A stretch of DNA of 64,000 nucleotides from Aulostomus chinensis (taxonomy: Eukaryota; Chordata; Actinopteri; Syngnathiformes; Aulostomidae). This document shows, one piece after another, positions 13,841 to 25,932 of this stretch. Within the stretch, counting starts at the first letter, position 1, and every line of letters begins with the position of its first letter. Under the pieces are notes generated by a model. That model ran no database searches and was not told where the DNA came from. It saw nothing but the letters and a program-made list of their open reading frames with translations. The stretch is from positions 26,404,957-26,468,956 of the forward strand of contig JBBMOA010000007.1 in the NCBI GenBank assembly GCA_037954235.1, given 5' to 3'. The position numbers and the translations under genes were made by a program.

Positions 13841-16490
13841 AGCAGTAGCATCTTAATGCTGGCTACTGACCAAGGCAGTGGATCTGCTGCCAAGCGGCAG
13901 CCACCTGGCTGGTCTTTCCTACTGCAGCAGAGGAAGCAAGACTAAGATAGACCCCGGCAGACAGAGAACTGCAGCAGAGGAAGCACAACCTACTGTGAAT
14001 TTCTCGAAATAGCTGTCTTATTCACTTCTTAAATCAAGACAATAAATGCCATACAGTAGTTATAAAAGATCAGCATTTTTTTTAATGGGCATTTTCAACC
14101 GTCCTGCAATGATTCTCTCAAACATTCAGAAATTCCATCCTTGTGGGAGGGAGGAAAGGTTTTGGAAACTGCTCAGTAGCAAGTTGCTCCTCTGAGACAA
14201 ACAACATGACAACAACATCCTGAAACCCTCCAAACCTGAACTCGACAGTTAATCCATTCTGAGGTGAAAGAACTGGCTACCAAATGGAAAGTCAGCAATC
14301 TTCATTTTCTTGGAAACAAATTGTCTCACTCATAAGGTTAAGTACATGTACTGTACTTAATGTGTTAAGTACTGCTAAAGGTACAACATAAACAAAGCCC
14401 TTTGCCATTTTGTCTTTCATTTTTGCTTCTAAGCTTGGAGTCTGGGAACCTGGCAATTTCAGTGCAATAATGAAATCAGAAAAAGCCAAAAGAATAGTCA
14501 GTCAAATTAATTTGCAAGTACTTTCAGATAAATGTACTTGCAAATATCCCCAAAATAGCCTGAAAATGTAGTCTTCTTCCCCAGTTTTGGTCAGAGAGTG
14601 GCTTGAAAAGAGTGAAACATGATTTCTAATACACACATTTGTTTTACTTTGTTGTGCATTTTTAATTACTGTCTGTTTATCAGGGACGTCTCATTGAAAA
14701 CAGCAATCATACATACTGATGAGAGCATCTCATGTTGTTTGAAACAGAAATATTTACAGTATTATTTCACCAGGGCAAAAGACTTGTGCAGCAATGCATA
14801 TATTTCCTTCTTTCCATAACTAGTAATAAAACTGGAGGTGGTTTTTCGAGCCACAAGCACATGGAGGCATTTGGCAAACGTGATGGTGACATTCAGCAAT
14901 ACTTAGCTTTCCTCATATTCCTAAATCCCTATACTTGGCAGACTAACCTCAACCTATAAATTTCCTGTATTTACTTGTTTATTTTGGCTTGCAGTAATTG
15001 CTTCACATTGCCAAAGCCACTCTCCTCTCTTAGACCGGGCATCCATGTGACAGGGTATTCTCCCATTGGCTTGCACGTGGCCATGATAAATTAGCTTAAT
15101 GCCTTACAAATATTAATCACATTGTCACCACAGCTGAGCTGGGAAGCAGTTTAGTACTGCAACCGCCACAGAGCCTCATTTATCAAACCCCGGAGCTCTC
15201 CTCCTATGCTAACCCTCCTGCTTGCTGTCCAAAACACAAGCTGTTCCCACCCAGTTTTCTATTGCCAGAACTGCCTGCAACATTTTCCTTAGTGGCACAA
15301 TTTGCTTAGTTTACTCACAGCTTAATACTACCTAAAAAGCTCATGCAAATCCACAAAAACTGTGCTTGTAGCTTTAAAACATTCTCTGAGAATGAAAAAA
15401 ATGAGATTGCATCATTTACTTTAAGGGGTTTCATGATGGACTCATGAAAGTTTTCAAGCATTTTTTCCCCCCAGCATTAAAGATTTTAAATGAAGTGGCG
15501 AGGCAGAGTAAATTAGAAATGACTATTGTTTATGAAATATGGTCATTAGCATAAACCTGACAAAGAAAACATTTAACATTCTGAAGAAGGTGCACTTCAA
15601 ACACCTTCTTTTCTGATGATACAAATACGCATTTGATGTGTCTGAATGGAAACTGGGAAACAGATTGAGATTTTTGTCACAGCGTCTCTCAAGAGGAGCA
15701 GATTAAATATTCCTCGCTTGTCCTTAGCGCCAGTGGGTCATACCATTATTCAGGATTTCTTTTTGTGGTGTATACCCCACCCCACCCCACTGTGCCTGTG
15801 AAATGTTATGCCAAATCATAAAATATGTTTAAAGATATTTACAAAGTCACCGCTTGCCAGCGATGAATGCAGGAGTGACTGTGGCAAAAATGATTATCAC
15901 TCAGCACTGTCGGCTGAAGATGCATAAACGCTTGAATGTAGGACGGACGTTTTACCTCCGAAAAATTACCCTGCATCTCAAACAGCAACCTCCATAATTG
16001 ACTGCAAAATATACTGTATGAGAAGGGAGCCATGGGAGATGTCACAAAAATAGCCTCACGAGGGAACATTCTGGAGGTCAGGAAAGTTGTGGCCCAGCAT
16101 GGAACCATCACTTAGGACATTAAAACTGTTATAGACAAGGAAATGGAAAAAAAAAAAAAAAAGAACAAAAAAAAAGTGAAGGGCAGCCCTTTTTAATGAG
16201 GTTTTCTTAGATATGTTTGCTAAATTAATATGCCATATGACTTAGAAGTAGCTGAAAAATCATTTTAAAGAAACGGTTTGTGTGGATTTTATGTTCTTTC
16301 ATCTTAAGGTATCAGCGCAACCACACAGGTGGTCGTTTGACTCCTTATTTATGATCAACAAATTGAATTAGCACCTCTCAGCAAACACAACATGAAACAT
16401 ATGTGGGATATTTTTTTCTTTTGATGTGTTGCAGCATTATGTTAAACATGACTGCGGTTGATATGAAATGTCCACAGTGCTTAGCGAAGA
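13841..16490. other. Non-coding; two enhancer-like blocks
   Basis: No gene was found. About 15030-15200 carries CCATTGG (15063), a CACGTG E-box (15074-15079), TAAATTAGCTTAAT and ATTAATCAC within about 60 bp, a dense array of factor-like cores. About 15840-16110 is another even-composition unique block, open on the minus strand for 90 codons but without a recognisable product. A short hairpin (9-bp arms TTAAGTACA/TGTACTTAA) lies at 14338-14360. A-runs lie at about 16146-16175. Confidence 0.35.

Positions 16491-16529
<39 letters not shown>
16491..16529. repeat. (CT)n microsatellite
   Basis: A CT-dinucleotide tract of about 39 bp with one interruption (CTTTCT). Confidence 0.95.
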
Positions 16530-16530
<1 letters not shown>

Positions 16531-19500
16531 CGTTATTTTAGCTCCAGTGTTTGGCAGTCAGCAACATGCCTTTGGAAAACAGGGGGAATTAATCAACCAC
16601 ACATGGAGGCTTGAATCCAAAATAATTTGCCAGCAAAGTAAACAGTCATTTATGTTCCGACCCCTTTGACCTTCAGTGGAAACGCATTTTGAATGCAGTT
16701 GAATATCATCGTCGGGACAAGTTTAGACCGAATATCAGGGTGAGACCAAACGATTCAGGGACAGACACTCATGCAATCTGTGCTGTTCTCCTGTACCGTG
16801 GCTGAGCCTGACATGTTCTGTAGTAATCTTTACAATAAGTGTTGGATTTCCAACGACAGCTTCTTTTTTCTGGCGCTGCCACAGGAAATCACCTAATTTT
16901 GCTTCGTTGTAGGAAATCACTGTTGTAGAACAAGGACGTATTTAGCGGCACCACGGGGAGCTCTTTGGCCATTAGTGGGCAGCGTAGTGCCCTTCAAACA
17001 GTCCATCAATTACCCTTTTATATCAGCAACTCTTCCTTTAGGAACAGGTCTACATACCAACATGAATCAACACGCTACGGATGGTTGAAAAGTCTGACCA
17101 ACACGACATGATACAGACAAATGATACAGTACCACACAGCCTTGAATTTCAATGTTATTTGAAGATAAACACCAGACCGGTGTGTATCAGATGTGAATTA
17201 CCTAAAGATGTTTGATTAAATCATGTTCTTCTCTAGAAATGATTTAAAACTTAGGAAAGGGATTAAGTGTAAGAAAACAGTGTGCACTTGCAGGAGTCAT
17301 GGCCTTTTACTGATGTATCGCTTGTGTCCAGGGGGTTAACTTGGAATTTGTAAATAGGAGGAGGCCTTGTCTGATGATGCTGGGGGGATGACTATAGATT
17401 GGTCTCTGTAGACCAGGCAGTCGGCTGTTTCCATAGGCGACTTATATGGAAAGCACGAGTGTAGATAAAATTTATTAAGCTGTGCAAATCTTCGCAGCTC
17501 TGAACAATGGAAGACATGTTTTGGTGCCAAAACTCCTGTTTCCATGCCGTCACAGCCCGATAATTTTGATTACATCTCTTCAGCAAGTCCCGACAGTATT
17601 TAAAAAAAACAAAACATTATTTTTTAAATATTTAAAAAAAAAAAAAAGGGTTTGCGCAAAGCGAATTTGGCCCATGATGTTGTGTGGGTTGTTTGGTGCC
17701 TGTGCTTCTGTAAAGCGATGCTGCTGCTGAAGTCTGCAGTGCTACCCAGACCCCACTGTGAAATCAGGAGTGAGTTCAGTGCAGGAAGGTTCAGTTCCAG
17801 TGTATGAAACTCCAGAACCTTGTAGTTCATTATAACTGTGATTCAGCCTTAAACTACAGCATGGCTTCTTTTTCCAGACTTCTGGAAAACTTTCATGTAC
17901 ATATTTAATGAAGTCATGTCCCAGTGAGCAGAAGAAGTTACATGACAACAGCACCTTTTTGGCATTTCACTTCGGTGCAATGATTTCTGTGCTTGCATGA
18001 CTACACAGAGGGCAATGAGGGTAAAATGAAGAAATGTGGATTTCACTGAGGTGAAAAAAAATTGCTGGATGAAAAAGTAGAAGAAAGATACTTGTTATCA
18101 TTTGTTATTTTTCTTCAACAATCGATGGCGACCGCTACAAACAATTGACAATAAGAAAACCAGTGTCTCACAGATGGGTTAAGAGCGACACGTTGGTTCT
18201 GTTATTGAGTGTCATTGAACGCAGCATTAATCTCAAAGGCAGAAAGCATCAGAATCCCTGTCCTGTTCCTGTAATACTGTGTATCATGACCTCGCAAACA
18301 AGTGGCACGGAGTCGTCTATAATCTTTTGACAAGATAAATTAGGGATTGTGATCGATGTGAATGTTCAAACGTAGCCTTGTGTGAACTTCTAATTCTATC
18401 TTAGGTATCTGAAGTGTTGCATCACCTGAAATTGTTCCAACGCAGACTTCATTTACAACTTATTAGCTCTTATAGGAAAAGTCCTCCATGCAGCATTTTG
18501 AAGGGGGATAATTTGAAGGAAATATAGCTGGTTGTTACAATAAAAGACCACGATTATATCACCCTATAGTTTAACCACTGTGCCACACCTCCATTAGTCA
18601 AGATTGGAGGCTATCATCATTGTGCTTAGTCCTAGGTTACCTATTTGTTGTATTGTGGAAGTAAACACAGGGTTTTTTAGCTTTTAGCCTCTTTGCTGTT
18701 GCACAGCAAAATGTTTAAATACAAATGTGAACAAGAGGCAACTGGTATATACAATATATACAGCGCCATTCAAGGATTTGTGATACATTGACAATATTTT
18801 GGCTCATTGGAATGTTATGCCGGAGAGTCGCAACCAACATCATCATCGATACAGACGGGTGGTTAAATCTCAACGAAGCGTGTAGTGTTAAGCTAAAATT
18901 TACATATAGCTGAAGCATCAGGCTGCTGTTCTTCAGGGTTCAACTCATCATACAGATGCTTTTACATTTAATAGTTTTGACATACAATCAATATACACTG
19001 TTTATTGGAAGAGAAGAAAAAGGAAAGTTCTTCCACCAGACTAACAATAGAGTGAAAGCTGTGATTTTGCATTGATTTCACCCCTCTGGTGAAGACGCAG
19101 ATGATGGAGAGGATATGAGGTAGAAGATATTTAACTTCAAGATGAATGGCTGCGCGATGAATTAATGTATGATTGATTTTTATTTCTAGGTCATTCTCTC
19201 AAGGTACCAAATAAGCTTGAAAGGAAAAGAAACCTAACTGACTGAACTAATGGGTATTCAGAAGAGTATCGCTGTTGCGACACCAAAAAAATCTAAATGA
19301 GGTTCACATGTTTACATAATCGTACACATGTTTGAATAATTCAAACCCTTTACCACTCGTGGCTGTCAATCAGTTTATACACTGGTGATAAACATGTGTT
19401 TTTCCCCCCACTTTTCATTGTAAATACGAAATAATTGGGTTTACACCAGAAAACACTGTATTTCAACCCAGGGTGTGAATAAGTTGAGATACTTTGTAAT

Positions 19501-20164
19501 TTGTCTGTTGTTGTTTTTTTGTTGTTTTTTTTTTAGCATGGTTTAATCTCTTATCGGAAAATTAATAAAGTTTGCTCAATTTATTACCAACATATACTTG
19601 TTTGTGAACACATCCCTTCTGTTTCTCTTGCTTCTTTCGGTTATGGTAAATTTTATTCAATTTAAAGTTGATTTATTTTTTCATTTGTTTTATCAGCGCA
19701 TTACACATGGACGACGAAATAAAGGAAAATGTATAAACTCCAGGAACTTATTGAGATATAAACGCTTCAACAGTCGCCAACTGAAGTGATTACAAAATAA
19801 TTGTTCGATATTGTGTTCCTCATGCAAGTGTATTTTCTGTACTATGAAAAATTAATTTTGAGTTTCTGATGGGTTGTGGAGACTTATGGAAAATATAGGT
19901 CTTCCTCAGTTGGAGGGGGGAGCATGCATGATGTGTATATTTATCAAAATACTGCAGACATCAGGTCACAACAGCAGCTTGTAACTCTGGATTTTTACCC
20001 TGTTTTAAGTAAGGCACTTGCTTGGTTGATATAATTGAAAAACAACCTAAAAAAGATAAATGTGGTTCACCCAAACTGTGTCCTAAGATGATTAGAGGGT
20101 ATCAAATCAAATTAGCTGGAAGATAAATGATGTAACATTTGCTTTGTCAGTATGTTTTGCTTTT
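16530..20164. other. Unique non-coding stretch
   Basis: Neither a gene nor a classified repeat was recognised. The sequence is AT-rich with homopolymer runs (for example A-run about 17634-17647, T-runs about 19513-19535). Open frames are short and lack splice context. Confidence 0.6.
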
Positions 20165-20550
20165 ATATCACTGGACGAGAAGGGAAATGCTTATCGCCCG
20201 AAATGTGCTGATTAATGGCTCATGACAGCGCGGTAAATCTCGATAGATTTGAATTAGCAGCAGGCCAGAACATACACAGAGGCGTGACAGGCAGCAGCTT
20301 CTTGCATCGTTCTGTCCCTCTCACGTCTGAGTAGTGAGATTCATTAATTGGTGCGGTGATAGAGAGGTAGATGGCTGAGATCAGGCTCGCTCTCACCACT
20401 TCACCTCTCCCTTGTGTTTCACCCACACTCTCCCTCTCCTCTATTACTGAACTTTCCAAAAGCAAATTGAGTCAGGCCCCCTTTAATTAGATTGTTTCCC
20501 ACTGCATTTCTAATATGTGACTAATTAGACGAAGACAAAAAGACGGGAGG
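20165..20550. promoter_or_regulatory. Candidate non-coding regulatory block with homeodomain cores
   Basis: This unique segment has more even composition than its flanks. It carries ATTAATTG at 20343-20350, TTTAATTAG at 20482-20490 and CTAATTAG at 20521-20528, plus GATTAATGG near 20211. No open frame looks like a protein. Homeodomain-core clusters of this kind are common in conserved enhancers of fish developmental genes. Conservation is inferred from appearance only. Confidence 0.3.
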
Positions 20551-20688
20551 TGAGTCGGAGGATTTATTAAAGACTGTCAGTGGGTCGGTCAGCAGTTAGT
20601 GGATTCAGATTTACAGCAGAGCCGCTGCGAATGGAAACCATCAAGATTTACCATGCTACCCCCCTGAGGTCCAGCTCATCTGTATGGA

Positions 20689-20690
<2 letters not shown>

Positions 20691-20721
<31 letters not shown>

Positions 20722-20731
20722 TTTTTATATG

Positions 20732-20769
<38 letters not shown>
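20691..20769. repeat. Compound (CA)n - (TA)n microsatellite
   Basis: About 15 CA units (20691-20720) are followed by a short T-rich linker and about 15 TA units (20739-20769). Confidence 0.95.
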
Positions 20770-20773
<4 letters not shown>

Positions 20774-21639
20774 CATATAATCTCTAGCTACCTATCATAG
20801 CTACTTAACTGTATTGTGTATATTCTAGACTGTACTGGTTAATCGTGATTTTTCTCTTTAGCAGCTTTCTGTTGACCACAGTTACTCTTTGAACTTTTCA
20901 ACTGTTTTGAGTGACAGAAGCCGGCGTAGGGGCCCCAAAAGAGCCTGCTGAGGCAAACCTTCTATTGAATAATTATTGAGAGACTGCAAACAGTAATAAA
21001 AGAGGCAATTTTTGAGAAACTGTCTGCTTTGTTATTGTACCGCATCGTAAAATCTGTCATTTTGATCATCTTTCTCTGAGAGGAATTCAACACAGTTACT
21101 GTAATTTTCTTTACAAAGCTCTGTAAGTATAACCATCAGTTACAGTATAAGGCTTCATTAATTGTGTTTGTGTGCCCAGACAGACATTGGAAGTCACATT
21201 ATAACACGAGCAGCTCTAAACCTAGAAGGTTAAAAACAAACAGTACGGCGAACATTTAATCAGTCCATTTATTTTATTGTAGTTCTTCAGTTCAGTAAAG
21301 AGTTAACTGATTCAGTAGGAAGACCGTAAGAACTGCAGTTAAATGCATCAAATTGAATATTTGAATACTTCCAGATATAGTAGACGACGTGTCAAAGATT
21401 GATTCATAACACTCCAGAAAAAAGACAAGAGTCTGTTCGGATGGTGACTTAATTAGGGCTCTCTATATCCAGATATTAATGGTATAATATGAAGGACACA
21501 ATGTTGAAAGACCAGTATAACTGTCCTCTATTAAATGCAACAGTTTAGGATTGGAACATATCAAGGGTTGCAGTAAAGCGTTCAGTCACAGTATTCAGCC
21601 TAAATGATGTAAAATGTTATGTGTCATCCCCATGTTAAA
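20770..21639. other. Unique AT-rich non-coding stretch
   Basis: Nothing is recognised here beyond ordinary AT-rich sequence. Confidence 0.6.
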
Positions 21640-21960
21640 ACATCAAGTCAAAGATATCCCTAATCGGCCAATTAGTATCCATCTCTATGCTCATCAAGGC
21701 CAATTAATTATGAAGGCTGGAACCAAAACAACGATACACAGCGGGCCCCGCTGGAGTAGCATGTAATGCAGCCCTGATGCACTTAGCGCCCTGATGAAAG
21801 CGAGCGGCGACGTGGTGAAGACAGGGTCAGTCAAGGTGACGCCGCTTTTAACTCTGGGTTTTGGGTCATACAACAACCCACTGATTCAGAAGCTGCCCCA
21901 AGATAATCAACGCCATGAGAGCTCTATCTTTGCACGGCTGTAACGGGAGAGAGGAAAATC
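21640..21960. promoter_or_regulatory. Candidate non-coding regulatory block
   Basis: The segment contains CCAATTAG at 21668-21675 and CAATTAATTA at 21701-21710, followed by a CpG-containing stretch (about 21775-21845) that stands out from the CpG-poor surroundings. No coding frame is convincing. It is the most enhancer-like segment in this part of the window by motif density. No alignment is available to confirm conservation. Confidence 0.32.
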
Positions 21961-22564
21961 AATAGAATCCTGCCATGAGCAGTACAGACCACACATATTA
22001 ATGGTTTTCACATCTGCTATTGTACGTTAGTCCACATCCAAGCCTCTCTTTATTTTCACATTCATTTGGATTCATTTTCCACCTACAGTGGGAGTTTCTC
22101 ATGATATTGATCTAGAAATGCAGATAGTGGATCACTGGCGAGAGTCGTACAGCTGTGAAAGTGTCACATTCACTGCTACCCAATCATATTCCAGAGGCTT
22201 CTTGCTGCTTGAGTAATAGGCCTTGGCTTTAATTTATGGTTAAATGTTTCTGCAATGAAATGATATGTATGCCATGTACAGTGTTGAGTGTTTTATTTAT
22301 AAAACTAAACTGAATGAAAATAAAATCAAAACTGAACCAACCACGCGATCAGAAACAAGTGACAGAACATGAGAATTTGAGGGGAACCAAAAGGCTGCAA
22401 GCTGACGAGGATGACTAACGAACAGGATACTGGTGAGGAATTCCAGAAAATCCAGGGAAAAAAAAGCAGGAAGTAAATCAAGAAAATTATTTTGATTGTT
22501 TGTCGCCCTCTGGGATGAGGGATGCTTTCTCTCAATACTTTCTACTTTTCTAATTTAAGTTAAT
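21961..22564. other. Unique non-coding stretch
   Basis: No gene or repeat was recognised. About 22080-22240 has enhancer-like even composition, but no diagnostic motif was found. Confidence 0.5.
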
Positions 22565-22571
22565 GAATAAA

Positions 22572-22816
22572 AAAAACGGGGCAGCACGACTCAGAGGTAG
22601 CGTGGCTGTCTAGCAACTGAAGGGTCACTGGTTTGATCCTCCCTCCCCCCAGTTACCATATCGAAGTGTCCTTGAGCAAGATAATGAACCCCTAATTGCT
22701 CCTGATGGCCCTGCTGTGGATTGGCGACCCGTCCAGGGTGAACCTTGCCTCTCACCCAATGTCAGCTGGGCTCCAGCCCCCCCACAACCCTGAATGGATA
22801 AGTGATAAAGAAAATG
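22572..22816 (+). mobile_element. tRNA-headed SINE, second family
   Basis: The head (GGCAGCACGACTCAGAGGTAG, then GGTCACTGGTTTGATCCT) supplies A- and B-box-like motifs different from the family at 3684. The body has GTGTCCTTGAGCAAG and GAACCCCTAATTGCTCCTGA. The tail (GGCGACCCGTCCAGGGTGAA, then CTCACCCAATGTCAGCTGGG) is the one used by the other family, but it lacks a long GGAT run. GAATAAA at 22565-22571 and again at 22817-22823 is a candidate target-site duplication. Confidence 0.8.
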
Positions 22817-22887
22817 GAATAAACAAAACCATTTTCTTTGTCTCACCCACATTGTGATTGTGCATTCAATGACTGTCAGGGTCAGTC

Positions 22888-22889
<2 letters not shown>

Positions 22890-22978
<89 letters not shown>
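22890..22978. repeat. Long (AC)n microsatellite
   Basis: An uninterrupted AC tract of about 89 bp, the longest pure dinucleotide array in the window. It lies about 70 bp downstream of a SINE end. Open frames through it, translating as Thr-His or Cys-Val repeats, are artefacts. Confidence 0.97.
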
Positions 22979-22980
<2 letters not shown>

Positions 22981-23862
22981 TTTATTCCCCCCCTGTACAT
23001 GATATATGGGTAGTTTCAATTAGCCAACTTTTATCATGTCGTCAGACGGACATCTTCTTAGGAAAATGAACAGCGTGAGTTCACATGCTATAATCTTATG
23101 GTGATCCGTTAAAATCGTTCCCGGCTAAACTTGTAAGTCAGTTACTAGTTAGTCATGTCTCTTAGTTTTTTTCAAGTCAACATATGTTTTAAACACCATA
23201 TGGTTACAAATGTCCCAAATGTTGTTTCCCCCCCAAAACACTATTTAGCTTACTGAACATAAGTTAGCTTGCGCGGAAGCTCTTACTCATGCACATTTCA
23301 GAATTATCTTTGGCAAATTTTGACTGTTAGCATACGGAAGCATGTGGCTGCCATGTTTTTGATGATGTGACATTTGTGTTCCCTTGTTCTCCTTCATCTG
23401 TTTATCTGTCCTCTGTCCTTCATATTGCTGCTTTACAAAAAATAAATGTGAGGGAAGGCATTTTATGTGGCAGCAGAGGACAGATGTTGCCCAGTGTGAG
23501 ACTGACAGTTTTGCAATATCCAGAGGCAGCAGTGCATTTTAGCCGGTGCTGAGTCAGACGACTGAAAGCTGTGAGTTTTCAATGGGTTAGAGGTTAATGA
23601 CAGCTGGCTGTCACATTATTGTTTCAGTATAGGTTTGTTTATGTGTGTGTGTGCGTGTTTTGCACATGAAATGTTCCTTTAAGGAATGTTTGTATTTTGC
23701 ATATCACCACATATGAGCATCATATAATATGTGTCAATTATACAGAGTACAAACCTGCAGTATATGGCAGTAGGCGCATTAGCTTTTAGCAGCAGCTAGC
23801 ACTAACCCTGTTGAGACAATATGACTTTATATCCTGTAGTGTAGATGAGGCTAAAAGTACCA
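22979..23862. other. Unique non-coding stretch
   Basis: No gene or repeat was recognised. Confidence 0.55.
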
Positions 23863-24001
23863 GGATATGAATCTTGGTAGGAGAGCAGCGCACGGGCCAA
23901 GGAAGCACCCATTACATTTTGGGATGCCTCCAGACATTTTGATTAATTTGTCAGGGATGGACCTTGGCAGAGGGCTGCACTCTATGAATGCCTTTCTCGT
24001 T
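23863..24001 (+). repeat. Fragment of a GGGCCAAGG-type dispersed fish repeat
   Basis: It contains GATATGAATCTTGGTAGGAG, then GGGCCAAGGAAGCACCCATT and ATTTTGGGATGCC. It ends with CTTGGCAGAGGGCTGCACTC followed by GAATGCCTTTCTCG. This order matches a high-copy fish repeat I recall (GGGCCAAGGAAGAA...; CTTGGCGGAGG...GCGCTCT). No class is assigned. Confidence 0.5.
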
Positions 24002-24666
24002 CCAAATAAAATCTTCCATCATTATGCAAGAGAAACTATGGTGACCCCACTTCAGAAATGTCTACAAAGGGGACCTTTTTAGTTGAAATTGTTTTGGAAC
24101 ACATACTGGTCCCAAGGTCGAGAGTGAAGTCCTGTGCAAACTCCAATTTTATGTCACCAGGGCCCCCACAGCCACTGGTGAGCTCCACAGGGGTCAGTTG
24201 CTTTGACTTTGACACTTTTTAAATTAGCACTCATGTGAGGCTGTTCTGTTGACCTGCTGTTATGTTTGTCATTCAGATGTGGCATCACGGATAAAGAACT
24301 CAGAATCAGACTACAGCCACTGACAGGTTGTATGTTTCATGATTCATCTCATATCATGTTATATTTTGCTCATTTTTGCAAGCTGGAAGAGAGGTTTGCG
24401 ATTTGTCTCGACCTTTCAGTCTGGAGATGTTGACAGCATGCGGGGCGCTGCTTATGGCTGAGCCTGCAAAGAGTCCAGCGACCTGGAGTGGTACTCTGCT
24501 GTCAGGTCAGCAGTTCTTCCTCCAGGCTGTCCAGGGTCTTAATGTACTCTGAAGCTCAACTGCACTCACCAGCTCCAAACATGCCACACAGGTCGCTAAT
24601 TCCTGTTCTTTTTTGACCCCACTGTTCCAACCCTTTGTGGTTCTTTACCTGAGGCCAAATGTACAT
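24002..24666. other. Unique non-coding stretch
   Basis: No gene or repeat was recognised between the repeat fragment and the inverted-repeat element. Confidence 0.55.
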
Positions 24667-24931
24667 TACACTGAAAAAACTGACTTTTGCGCATCGTAAA
24701 TTATATAAAATTGTCTGTAATAATTCCCACATCATTAACCGAAGGACTACTAGAAAATTCTAAGTAAAAGGATCAATATTTACAAATTTTATTTGTGTAA
24801 TAAATGCACTCTGCAAGAGAAGTACATTCTAATGCAGATTTTCTAATAGTTTTTAAGCGTTTCATAGTCATATGACAAAACCTGAAAATATAAAGTAAAA
24901 GTTACCCAGAAAGTTTAGTGTGCTTGAATCC

Positions 24932-24941
24932 GCGCATGCGC
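24932..24941. promoter_or_regulatory. NRF1-type palindrome, putative TATA-less promoter
   Basis: GCGCATGCGC is the perfect NRF1 consensus palindrome. It is followed at once by a short CpG-rich stretch (24949-25030) in an otherwise CpG-poor region and then by a candidate first exon. This arrangement is characteristic of housekeeping-type promoters, with transcription predicted to run rightwards (+). Confidence 0.6.
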
Positions 24942-24944
24942 AGT

Positions 24945-25037
24945 ACATGGGACGAAGAGCGCGGAGACGACGGAGAGACGAGCAGAGGGTCAGCGCCACA
25001 CCGGAGCTGCTGCATTCCTCAAAACGCCGAATGAAAC
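24945..25037 (+). other. Candidate first exon upstream of the SAMD3-like exon
   Basis: A CpG-rich segment directly after the NRF1 motif ends at AAAC|GTAAGT, a consensus splice donor (GT at 25038-25039). Two ATGs (24947 and 25031) share one frame. The frame leaves the exon in phase 1, but the acceptor before the downstream coding exon needs phase 2, so a direct splice is frame-incompatible. The exon may be 5' untranslated, an intermediate exon may be missing, or the copy may be defective. The start position is a guess. Confidence 0.4.
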
Positions 25038-25339
25038 GTAAGTTTTTAGAATTTGAATTTGACCTGCATATGGGTGATACTTTGGCTGTGGCGTGTAGTG
25101 TGGACGACAGTTGATGTTACATTAAAAGTAAGGCAAAGCTCACATTCAGCTGTGATGCCCCAAAAGTTGAAATAAAATTTACAGCAGGATTTTGTTAAAT
25201 CCAGAAAAAACACGAAATTGATACTTGTAGATTAAAAAAACGCCGACTTGCATCTCTGCTGCATTTCCCAGGTGCTAATGTCAGGTTTCTATTTTTAGTT
25301 TAAGTTTTTGTTTTTAACAATTGTAACCCCCCCCAACAG

Positions 25340-25541
25340 CCTTGCCTTGAAGGCAACTTTGCCTACATGCGGGAATGCTGCCCAGGCTTGTGCACTGCTA
25401 ATGGGACTGATGGGTGCCCTCAACCTTGCATATCCCCCACGACTGTGCTACACTTTTGAAGTGTTTCAAAAACTTCTCTTGGATCTGGATGGACTTAAGT
25501 TGTCCCCAAAAGCCCACGCATTAAAGGTGAAATTGTCTTGA
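25340..25541 (+). CDS. Terminal coding exon of a SAMD3-like multicopy fish gene (partial)
   Basis: The exon begins after a pyrimidine-AG acceptor (CCCCCCCCAACAG, AG at 25338-25339) and is open to TGA at 25539-25541. It encodes GLMGALNLAYPPRL, then YTFEVFQKLLLDLDG, then KLSPKAHALKVKLS. I recognise this as the C-terminal block of the many uncharacterised teleost proteins annotated 'sterile alpha motif domain-containing protein 3-like'. That block's function is unknown. There are no stops or frameshifts, so it is either young or under constraint. The rest of the protein, including any SAM domain, is absent upstream: the 300 bp before it is stop-rich. It is probably a terminal-exon relic or a very short spliced gene. 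Family identity is by memory, not search. Confidence 0.62.
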
Positions 25542-25854
25542 AATAAGATTTGAAGTGACATGCTTAACAATGCAAAACCTATGAGGTCAGGTTTGAATGG
25601 ATGAATGTTGCAGTTGCACAAGATTTGAAAGCACTTTGAAGAAGCATTACAGCAAGAGTTCTTGTCATGCTCACTGACTGTTACACACTCACACGCTTAC
25701 GTTCACACACACTCTCGCACACCCACTTTACGGACGTGCAGTTGCACTCACATTCAAGATGTTTTTGCTAAGAACATTTTTGATTTGTTTTTGGAACAAC
25801 ATTTTGTTTTTTTTGTTTTTTACTGAAAGTAGTTGTAATACATTGATTCTTAAA

Positions 25855-25860
25855 AATAAA
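25855..25860 (+). terminator. Polyadenylation signal AATAAA
   Basis: AATAAA lies about 310 bp after the TGA of the SAMD3-like exon, followed by a T/GT-rich stretch. The position suits the end of a 3' UTR for that transcript. Confidence 0.45.
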
Positions 25861-25888
25861 TATGTATTGACTGTATTTTAGTTGTGTG

Positions 25889-25932
25889 ATATATATATAT
25901 GTGTGTGTGTGTGTGTGTATGTATATGTGTAT
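25889..25932. repeat. (AT)n/(GT)n microsatellite
   Basis: A short AT tract runs into GT repeats and degenerate GTAT units, just downstream of the AATAAA and inside the putative TIR element. Confidence 0.9.

Noticed and set aside
15774..15790. G-quadruplex (CCCCA repeats)
   Set aside because: Only three runs of four; short of the usual four-run requirement.
22625..22978. 117-codon minus-strand open frame rich in Cys-Val repeats
   Set aside because: It is the translation of the long AC array plus a SINE; no real protein.
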